The notes beneath the pieces were generated by a model. The model had not been told where the DNA came from. It saw only the letters and a program-made list of their open reading frames with translations, and ran no database searches. From Glaciecola amylolytica (GTDB lineage: Bacteria > Bacteroidota > Bacteroidia > Flavobacteriales_D > Crocinitomicaceae), in assembly GCA_003856375.1 (NCBI GenBank), contig CP034120.1, positions 3,715,501-3,779,500 on the forward strand: 64,000 nucleotides of DNA, in the 5' to 3' direction. The translations under genes and the position numbers were made by a program. Below are positions 1 through 5,948 of the stretch, in pieces; the first letter of the stretch is position 1; each line of letters starts with the position of its first letter.

Positions 1-1
1 T

Positions 2-256
2 GCATTTGAAGTAGCAGTTGGAGCATTGGTTAAACAAGATAGTTCAATGTGGTGGGTAGTGAAACTACTATTCATCGGATTAACAATATTGAAAGCAGGT
101 TACATCGTATTGGTGTTTATGCACTTGGGCGATGAGAAGAAGATTCTAAAATATTGCATTTTAGTTCCGTATTTTATTTTTATTATTTATCTAATTTTCA
201 TAGGCTTGACTGAGGCTAATGCAGTTCATACAGCCTGGGAAACATACGGAGGATAG
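2..256 (+). CDS. Cytochrome c oxidase subunit IV family protein (5' end missing)
   Basis: Small membrane subunit of an aa3/caa3-type haem-copper oxidase; the prokaryotic subunit IV helps assemble or stabilise the catalytic core in the inner membrane. The reading frame is open from base 2, so the gene starts before the window; 84 residues are visible. Two hydrophobic segments are seen (about residues 18-40 and 48-68), separated by the FMHLGDEKK turn typical of this family, whose full members have three helices. A TTG at 26 lies in frame but is interior to the conserved region and is unlikely to be the start. It is followed 22 bases later by SCO genes and DUF420, matching a cytochrome oxidase operon. 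Fairly sure of the family. Confidence 0.85.
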   Translation, partial: AFEVAVGALVKQDSSMWWVVKLLFIGLTILKAGYIVLVFMHLGDEKKILKYCILVPYFIFIIYLIFIGLTEANAVHTAWETYGG

Positions 257-278
257 TCATTTAAACGATTTATAGCCA

Positions 279-971
279 ATGGCTAAGTCAAATTCTAAGG
301 CCGGTTCGTTAAAATCAGTGTTCGCACTACTGCTTTTATTCGGACCGGCTCTTATTTTAATATTTATCTCCACTCGGGGTTGCGAACACAAATTCAAAGA
401 GCTGGATGATTACGGAGCAATTCCAAAATTCTCCTTTACGGATTCGAAAGGAAAGGTATATACCAATAATTCCTTCAAGAATCAGATCGTGATCTATACA
501 ACGATTCAGCCTTCCTGTCCGGATTCCTGCGGAATTTCGATCTGGCATCTGGATCAATTGGTTTACCAAAGACTTCGTGAAAACAAGAAACGATTAAGCC
601 ATGTCAAATTGGTTTCAGTATTGACCGATGGCTACGGAAATCCGGATAAACGTCTTCAAAACGTTGAGTTCATGCTCAAAGACCGTGTTGAAGGCTTTGA
701 TCCCAAGATCTGGATCGTCGTTTCAGGCGATGCCAAATCCATTTACAACATCAAACACAACGGACAAACGCTTCTGCAGGAAGACAAAAAGTACTTTGGC
801 GGAAATGGTTTTCAGGAACTGATGTTGCTGGCTGATAAAAGCAATCATTTGAGAATGGTTCTTCCCGGAAAAACCGAAAGCACCATCCGTACTATGCGCG
901 ATCACATGGCGCTTCTGGAAAAAGAATATGATATTAAGGCATACAAACTGAAGAAGAAGAACCAGCATTAG
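279..971 (+). CDS. SCO1/SenC-family protein, membrane anchored, lacking the usual copper-binding histidine
   Basis: SCO proteins are thioredoxin-fold copper chaperones or thiol reductases that mature the CuA site of cytochrome oxidase outside the inner membrane. This 230-residue protein has one N-terminal membrane anchor (residues 12-30) and a CxxxC motif (C80, C84, in PSCPDSCG). In the neighbouring SCO protein the third copper ligand lies in FAHSDGMVLVDK; the aligned stretch here, NGFQELMLLADK, has no histidine. It may therefore act as a thiol reductase or a diverged chaperone. The C-terminus is Lys-rich. It sits between oxidase subunit IV and the second SCO gene. A small hairpin (CCAGC-ATTA-GCTGG, 962-975) overlaps the stop codon. 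Confidence 0.85.
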   Translation: MAKSNSKAGSLKSVFALLLLFGPALILIFISTRGCEHKFKELDDYGAIPKFSFTDSKGKVYTNNSFKNQIVIYTTIQPSCPDSCGISIWHLDQLVYQRLRENKKRLSHVKLVSVLTDGYGNPDKRLQNVEFMLKDRVEGFDPKIWIVVSGDAKSIYNIKHNGQTLLQEDKKYFGGNGFQELMLLADKSNHLRMVLPGKTESTIRTMRDHMALLEKEYDIKAYKLKKKNQH

Positions 972-992
972 CTGGCGAAGACTGAGTCATGA

Positions 993-1067
993 CAAACGTT
1001 AGTGCGAAAGTGACGAAGGAGATAATGCTTTTGATAACGGAACAAGCGTTAGCGCGGTTCTACAAAG
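993..1067 (+). repeat. Two tandem-like copies of a short dispersed repeat between the SCO genes
   Basis: The 114-base spacer between the two SCO genes holds two related segments, 993-1019 and 1043-1067. Both begin CAA[AG]CGTTAG[TC]GCG and end in an ACRAAG-like run. A third copy, nearly identical to the second over about 25 bases (CAAGCGTTAGCGC, then GTT, two pyrimidines, ACAAAG), lies on the minus strand at 49879-49903 between nusA and infB. All three are in the sense direction of their operon, directly after an upstream stop codon. Function unknown. Confidence 0.55.
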
Positions 1068-1085
1068 AGATTAATTAAAAGAAAA

Positions 1086-1754
1086 ATGAAACGGATACTC
1101 CATCTCGCACTGATTCTAATCCTACTTTCAAGCTGCAGAACCGATTCCGAAAAGAAACCGAAAGCACTTCCCTATTTCGGGAACTATGATATTGTTTTTT
1201 CTGAAACCAACGGCGTACAATCGATCGATACGGTTTTTCCTAAAATTCCCGCTTTTTCTTATTTGAACCAGGATTCGGTGATGATTACCTCCAAGTCCAT
1301 GAAAGGAAAGGTTTGGATTGCCAATTTCTTCTTTACAAGCTGTCCGAGTATTTGCCCTCCGATGATTTCTCAGATGAAACGTCTGAATATCCTGACTCAG
1401 GACCTTGCTTCGGAAGTGCAATTTATGTCTTTCAGCATTGATCCGAAAACCGACCAGCCTCACGTATTGAAAACGTACATTAAGAACAACGGTATTCAGA
1501 CTAAAAACTGGTATTTTTTCACAGGAGATGAGGCTAAAACTCATCGTTTGGGAGTCAGTCATTTCATGGTTCATGCCGACAAAGACCCGATGGCTGCAGG
1601 AGGTTTTGCTCACAGTGACGGAATGGTTCTTGTGGACAAAGAAGGATATGTTCGTGGAGTTTACAGAGGAACTCAAACTCAGGAAGTAGACAACCTGAAT
1701 AAAGATTTACGCAAATTATTAGAAATTGAGTATGGAGTCAAATCAAAGCACTAA
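1086..1754 (+). CDS. SCO1/SenC/PrrC-family copper chaperone lipoprotein
   Basis: Canonical SCO-family copper chaperone for cytochrome oxidase CuA assembly. The 222-residue protein starts with a lipoprotein signal peptide (LILLSSC, Cys17), so it should be lipid-anchored outside the inner membrane. The thioredoxin-like domain carries CxxxC at C86/C90 (TSCPSICP) and the copper-binding histidine at H176 (FAHSDGMVLVDKEG); all three ligands are present, unlike its upstream paralogue. FSIDPKTDQP is another SCO hallmark. Its end overlaps the start of the DUF420 gene, so the two are translationally linked within the oxidase operon. Confidence 0.93.
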   Translation: MKRILHLALILILLSSCRTDSEKKPKALPYFGNYDIVFSETNGVQSIDTVFPKIPAFSYLNQDSVMITSKSMKGKVWIANFFFTSCPSICPPMISQMKRLNILTQDLASEVQFMSFSIDPKTDQPHVLKTYIKNNGIQTKNWYFFTGDEAKTHRLGVSHFMVHADKDPMAAGGFAHSDGMVLVDKEGYVRGVYRGTQTQEVDNLNKDLRKLLEIEYGVKSKH

Positions 1755-2307
1755 GCCCGGAATTCGTAAGCTTATTATCGCATTATCGATCATTATTCCA
1801 ATAGTTGTCGCTGTTCTTTTCAAGGTGAAAATTGCGGACGCCGATTTATCATTTCTCCCTCATATTTATGCTACAATTAATGCTGTAACGGCTATTTTAC
1901 TCGTTGTGGCTTTGGTTGCTATCAAACAGAAAAAAATCAAGGCTCATGAAACAGTCATCAAGATCTGTATGGTTCTTTCTGTTTTGTTTTTGGTTTGTTA
2001 TGTTGCTTATCACATGACTTCTGATCCGACGCTCTACGGAGACGTTAACGGAAACGGAGAATTGGATCTATACGAGAAGATGACGCTTTCCACAGCAAGC
2101 AAATTCACTTATTATTTCATTCTGATCACGCACATTATCTTAAGCGTCGCTGTCATTCCAATGGTTCTTTTCTCTTATCTATACGCCTGGGAAGGGAAAT
2201 TCGACAAGCACCGTAAGTGGACAAAAATTACCTGGCCTTTGTGGTTTTATGTCGCGGCAAGCGGAGTTGTGGTTTATTTGATGATTTCTCCTTATTACGC
2301 TAATTAA
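1732..2307 (+). CDS. DUF420 family membrane protein (CtaM/YozB-like)
   Basis: A 191-residue integral membrane protein with hydrophobic segments near residues 12-31, 42-62, 75-95, 125-150 and 166-188. The family is DUF420, whose Bacillus/Staphylococcus members (YozB/CtaM) are needed for maturation of haem-A oxidases. Conserved histidines lie in the membrane segments (YHMTSDP, LITHIILS). A loop around residues 100-112 (DVNGNGELDLYEK) is common in Bacteroidota members. I chose the ATG at 1732; an in-frame TTG two codons earlier is possible. The start lies inside the preceding SCO gene (23-base overlap). A terminator follows, making this the last gene of the oxidase operon. Confidence 0.87.
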   Translation: MESNQSTKPGIRKLIIALSIIIPIVVAVLFKVKIADADLSFLPHIYATINAVTAILLVVALVAIKQKKIKAHETVIKICMVLSVLFLVCYVAYHMTSDPTLYGDVNGNGELDLYEKMTLSTASKFTYYFILITHIILSVAVIPMVLFSYLYAWEGKFDKHRKWTKITWPLWFYVAASGVVVYLMISPYYAN

Positions 2308-2330
2308 CATTTTAGCAGATCATAATCAGA

Positions 2331-2356
2331 GGCGGCTTATCAGTCGCCTTTTTCTT
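2331..2356 (+). terminator. Intrinsic terminator of the cytochrome oxidase operon
   Basis: GGCGGC-TTATCA-GTCGCC forms a 6-pair stem with one G-T wobble, followed by a run of pyrimidines rich in T. It lies 24 bases after the DUF420 stop codon. Confidence 0.7.
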
Positions 2357-2387
2357 TTGGTTTTGCACAAGAGTTCCTGTGATTTTT

Positions 2388-2472
2388 TCCACAGATGCAC
2401 AGATATTGGTGGCGCTTACCAGTCGCCACAATTTAAACTAGCGAGTCTGGTAGGCGAGCATTTATCTGTGGA
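2388..2472. repeat. Nested inverted-repeat element in the convergent spacer
   Basis: Perfect 9-base arms TCCACAGAT (2388-2396) and ATCTGTGGA (2464-2472) enclose a second, imperfect pair built on CTTACCAG and CTGGTAGG with GTCGC/GCGAG flanks. The inner arm resembles the terminator stem upstream (GCTTATCAGTCGCC at 2334-2347 versus GCTTACCAGTCGCC at 2414-2427). No open reading frame of note is present. It lies between two genes that end facing each other and may be a REP-like or decayed element. Confidence 0.5.
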
Positions 2473-2562
2473 GTCTTCTATTTAAACACATCGTTTTAGG
2501 ATTTCCGTCCTGTCGTCCAGATGCTATCGGGAGTTCTCAATGAAGAACAGCAGATGAGTTTT

Positions 2563-3402
2563 TTAACGGAAATCTGAAGGGCAGCTTCCCTTTCCTCCCA
2601 TACGAATCATTAATCCGATTCCAAAAAAGGTATACCAATCGCGGCTGGCTTTGCTTCCACGCTGGCCAAAACGGTTTCCGTCCAGGCTTCTGTTACTTAA
2701 AGCAGAGGAAGTAGGTCCGTTTGCTGCAGCCAGTAATACGGGATCAACGTAGCGATAACCGCCTACATCATCCAGATAATCCGTAAACATAAAACGGATT
2801 CCGTATTCGATATTCAAGCCAATATTCGGAGAAAGCGAGAGCCGTGCTCCAACTGCCAACGGAATTCCCAGTTGAATTCTGGAATATTTTCCGCGATCTG
2901 CCAAGTCAGTTCCCTGGCCTTCTGTTCCCAAAGGTTGAAGTTCGACCAAAGTACCGTTGTAATCTGCTCTCGGATTAATACGCGTTAGCGACAATTCTGC
3001 CAATAAATAAGCTGTTCCCTTGTATCTTCTGTTCCCGATTTCAAAGGGGAAATAAGTTACTTCGATTCCCGATCCGAATTCAAACAAATCCGATTGGAAC
3101 GACAAATTTCTGTTTTGATAGAATGCACCTTTCTGCTCGCGGTCATAGCCTTCAATCTTACCATAGGTAAAATTCAATCTGTACGCTAATCTCGCATTGA
3201 TATTGAATCGATAGAGCAGCTGTCCGGCAAGATTCGTGTGTTTGAAATGCTGTTGATTCAGGTCTCCGATGTAATAACTCCCGCCAACCATAAAGCCGAT
3301 TTCCGAACGCGACATCGCATTATGACGATGCGCTTTCTGGCTCCACGTCCATGAAGTAATCACACAAAGCAATAAGACCAGAATTCTTTTCTGCATAAGC
3401 AT
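2563..3402 (-). CDS. DUF6089-family outer-membrane beta-barrel protein
   Basis: A 279-residue protein with an N-terminal signal peptide (MQKRILVLLL to about WSQ, residue 21) and a body of alternating hydrophobic strands consistent with an outer-membrane beta-barrel. The segment EIGFMVGGSYYIGDLNQQHF is typical of the Bacteroidota family DUF6089, which has no assigned function. ATG codons at 3402 and 3396 are both usable starts. It lies 20 bases downstream of asd on the same strand and may be cotranscribed with it, with no obvious functional link. Confidence 0.75.
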   Translation of the reverse strand: MLMQKRILVLLLCVITSWTWSQKAHRHNAMSRSEIGFMVGGSYYIGDLNQQHFKHTNLAGQLLYRFNINARLAYRLNFTYGKIEGYDREQKGAFYQNRNLSFQSDLFEFGSGIEVTYFPFEIGNRRYKGTAYLLAELSLTRINPRADYNGTLVELQPLGTEGQGTDLADRGKYSRIQLGIPLAVGARLSLSPNIGLNIEYGIRFMFTDYLDDVGGYRYVDPVLLAAANGPTSSALSNRSLDGNRFGQRGSKASRDWYTFFGIGLMIRMGGKGSCPSDFR

Positions 3403-3422
3403 TATAACGGAATAGGAAGTAA

Positions 3423-4436
3423 TTAATTGTGCGTTCCGACAGTCATTGGAGTCAAAATTCCTTTTTTGATCAATAACTCAGCGATCTGAACTGCATTTGT
3501 AGCCGCTCCTTTTCGCAAATTATCCGCAACAACCCACATATTCAAGGTTTTCGGCTGCGTTTCGTCTCTTCTGATTCGCCCAACAAACACATCGTCTTTC
3601 GCTTCCGCAAAACGAGGCATCGGATATGAATTGGTTGTCGGATCATCTTTTAACGTAATTCCCGGCGTTTCATGCAGCAATTTGCGAACATCTGCCAATT
3701 CGAATTCGTTTTCAAACTCTACATTTACCGCTTCTGAATGTCCGCCAACCACCGGAACACGCACAGCAGTTGCCGTAACTGAAATAGCAGGATCTAATAT
3801 TTTCTTTGTCTCGTTAGACAATTTCATTTCTTCTTTTGTGTATCCATTGTCTAAAAATGAATCGCAATGAGGAATACAGTTTTTATCGATCGGGTAATTG
3901 TAAGCCATTTCTCCGGAGATTCCGGCACGTTCGTTTTCCAATTGCTGAACGGCTTTTACTCCTGTTCCTGTAATGGATTGATAAGTTGAAACAACCACTC
4001 TTTTTACTCCGTATGCTTTATGCAAAGGCATCAAAGCCATTACCAACTGAATCGTACTGCAATTCGGATTCGCAATAATCTTATCCGCAGCAGTTAAACT
4101 ATCTCCGTTGATTTCCGGTACGATCAATTTTTTATCCGGATCCATTCTCCAGGCAGAACTATTGTCAATTACTGTAGTACCAACAGCTTCGAATTTAGGA
4201 GCCCATTCCAGAGAGGTTTCTCCTCCGGCTGAAAAAATAGCTACATCGGGTTTCATGGTAACAGCCGTTGTCAAATCCACAACCGGAAATTCCAATCCAC
4301 CGAATTCGATCATTTTACCAACCGATTTCTCAGAAGCCACAGGGATCAATTCCGTGATAGGGAAAGAACGTTCTTTCAACACTTCCAACATAACATTTCC
4401 AACCATTCCTGTTGCTCCGACAACTGCTACTCTCAT
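3423..4436 (-). CDS. asd: Aspartate-semialdehyde dehydrogenase
   Basis: Reduces L-aspartyl-4-phosphate to aspartate-4-semialdehyde with NADPH, the branch step to lysine, threonine, methionine and diaminopimelate. The NADP-binding loop is GATGMVG (residues 7-13), the catalytic cysteine is C126 in ANPNCSTIQ, and the conserved H233 sits in GGHSEAV. The 337-residue length is normal. The frame is open a further 34 codons upstream, but the first residues of the fold (MRVAVVGATG) fix the start at 4436; the extra sequence is AT-rich leader. It is divergent from the helicase gene. Confidence 0.96.
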   Translation of the reverse strand: MRVAVVGATGMVGNVMLEVLKERSFPITELIPVASEKSVGKMIEFGGLEFPVVDLTTAVTMKPDVAIFSAGGETSLEWAPKFEAVGTTVIDNSSAWRMDPDKKLIVPEINGDSLTAADKIIANPNCSTIQLVMALMPLHKAYGVKRVVVSTYQSITGTGVKAVQQLENERAGISGEMAYNYPIDKNCIPHCDSFLDNGYTKEEMKLSNETKKILDPAISVTATAVRVPVVGGHSEAVNVEFENEFELADVRKLLHETPGITLKDDPTTNSYPMPRFAEAKDDVFVGRIRRDETQPKTLNMWVVADNLRKGAATNAVQIAELLIKKGILTPMTVGTHN

Positions 4437-4493
4437 AACTAAATAATTTTTGACAAAAATAACTGATTTCATCCTTCCGAAGTGAAAGTAATG

Positions 4494-4562
4494 GAAAATT
4501 GAAAATGTAAAATTTAGAAGAAATAGCATTCCTACCATCCTGAAGCCCTCTTTTCAATTTTC
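4494..4562. repeat. Inverted repeat in the asd/helicase divergent spacer
   Basis: Perfect 12-base arms GAAAATTGAAAA (4494-4505) and TTTTCAATTTTC (4551-4562) are separated by 45 bases. Related ATTGAAAA/TTTTCAAT pairs occur at 25554-25601 and 53682-53717. This copy lies upstream of both genes, so it could be a protein-binding pair or simple AT-rich sequence. Confidence 0.35.
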
Positions 4563-4588
4563 AATTATCCATTCTCACTTGAATATCG

Positions 4589-4596
4589 TACCTTTG
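4589..4596 (+). promoter_or_regulatory. Putative Bacteroidota-type promoter (-7 box) for the helicase gene
   Basis: TACCTTTG followed by CACC matches the -7 consensus TAnnTTTG(C). It lies 90 bases before the helicase ATG. No TTG is found at the ideal 19-base distance, so the call rests on the -7 box only. Confidence 0.4.
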
Positions 4597-4685
4597 CACC
4601 TGAAAAGTCATTTTCACCGATTTGAAGTGAGGAAAAGTTCATCACACGTGACAATCAGTTCGGACCATTTTTACAGAACATTTTC

Positions 4686-5807
4686 ATGCAATTTGATGAA
4701 TTAAACTTACATCCGCACTTGTTGGATGCATTAAAAGAATTAGAATACACTACCCCAACCCCAATCCAGGAACAATCAATCCCCAGTTTATTAGAAGGAA
4801 AAGACTTGTTTGGTTGTGCACAAACAGGAACCGGTAAAACAGCGGCTTTTGCCTTGCCGATCCTGCAACATCTGGAGCCAGAAGGCCCGGTTAAAGGAAA
4901 ACGACCTATCCGTTGTTTAGTACTTGCTCCGACGAGAGAATTGGCAAATCAGATCAACGATAGTTTCAAAGCTTACGGTAAATTTTCCAAACTGCGCTCC
5001 ATGGTTATTTTTGGTGGTGTGAATCAGAATAAACAAGTCAATCAGTTGAATGCCGGAATTGATATTTTGGTTGCCACTCCCGGACGTTTATTGGATTTGA
5101 TGAATCAGGGACATATTCATTTGTCTAAGATTACCCATTTTGTATTGGATGAAGCAGACCGTATGTTAGACATGGGTTTCATCCACGACATCAAAAAAAT
5201 TCTTCCGCGTTTGCCTAAAAACAAACAGAATATCTTTTTCTCTGCAACGATTTCTCCGAATATTATGGAGCTTGCAGGAACCATTTTATTTGATCCGGTG
5301 AATGTGCGCGTGAACCCGGTTTCCTCTACTGCGGAGATCGTGGAACAATTTGTTTATTATGTTGAAAAGGCGGATAAACGTGCTTTCTTAAAGCAATTGA
5401 TCAAAGCGGAAAATATTACACACGCAATCGTTTTTACACGAACAAAACACGGAGCAGATCGTGTAGCAAGAGAATTAACCAAATCCGGACTTCGCGCAGA
5501 AGCCATTCATGGAGACAAATCTCAAAACGCACGTGAAAGAGCTTTGGCAGGTTTTAAAAACCGAACTGTCAGCTTTTTGGTAGCAACAGATATTGCTTCC
5601 CGTGGAATTGACATCGACCAATTGGAATATGTGATCAATTTTGAGATTCCGGAAGTTGCCGAAACGTATGTACACCGAATCGGTAGAACAGGTCGTGCAG
5701 GTTCAAGTGGAGTTGCATATACCATGTGTTCAAGTGAAGAAAAGGCTTATTTAAAAGCTATTCAGAAGTTGATCAATCAGCAGATTCCCGAGCGAAAGCT
5801 GAACTAA
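4686..5807 (+). CDS. DEAD-box ATP-dependent RNA helicase, RhlE type
   Basis: Unwinds short RNA duplexes with ATP in RNA turnover, ribosome assembly or cold adaptation. All superfamily 2 motifs are present: Q-motif near residues 21-30 (YTTPTPIQEQ), motif I AQTGTGKT (45-52), Ia PTRELA (82-87), II DEAD (155-158), III SAT (186-188) and VI HRIGRTGR (330-337). It ends shortly after the helicase core (373 residues) and lacks the basic C-terminal tail that many RhlE/CsdA proteins carry. It appears monocistronic and is followed by a strong 34-base palindrome. Confidence 0.94.
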   Translation: MQFDELNLHPHLLDALKELEYTTPTPIQEQSIPSLLEGKDLFGCAQTGTGKTAAFALPILQHLEPEGPVKGKRPIRCLVLAPTRELANQINDSFKAYGKFSKLRSMVIFGGVNQNKQVNQLNAGIDILVATPGRLLDLMNQGHIHLSKITHFVLDEADRMLDMGFIHDIKKILPRLPKNKQNIFFSATISPNIMELAGTILFDPVNVRVNPVSSTAEIVEQFVYYVEKADKRAFLKQLIKAENITHAIVFTRTKHGADRVARELTKSGLRAEAIHGDKSQNARERALAGFKNRTVSFLVATDIASRGIDIDQLEYVINFEIPEVAETYVHRIGRTGRAGSSGVAYTMCSSEEKAYLKAIQKLINQQIPERKLN

Positions 5808-5832
5808 ATTTCGAAAAATCACAACATGATAT

Positions 5833-5866
5833 TATTTGCATATCGCAATATTGCGATATGCAAATA
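5833..5866. repeat. 34-base perfect palindrome downstream of the helicase gene
   Basis: Half-site TATTTGCATATCGCAAT (5833-5849) is followed with no gap by its exact reverse complement (5850-5866). It lies 26 bases after the helicase stop and 82 bases before the next start. There is no adjoining T-run, so it is not a standard terminator; with no unpaired loop it could extrude as a cruciform or be a protein-binding site. Confidence 0.75.
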
Positions 5867-5948
5867 TCTTGATATTCAGAAATTTCTATTTAAAACTATC
5901 CTTTTTACTTCTTCAAAAAGTCTGATTTTGTATATTTAATCCGACTTA

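Noticed and set aside
3423-4538. Longer asd start at 4538.
   Set aside because: The extra 34 residues are hydrophobic and AT-driven and precede the conserved first strand; the ATG at 4436 fits the family.
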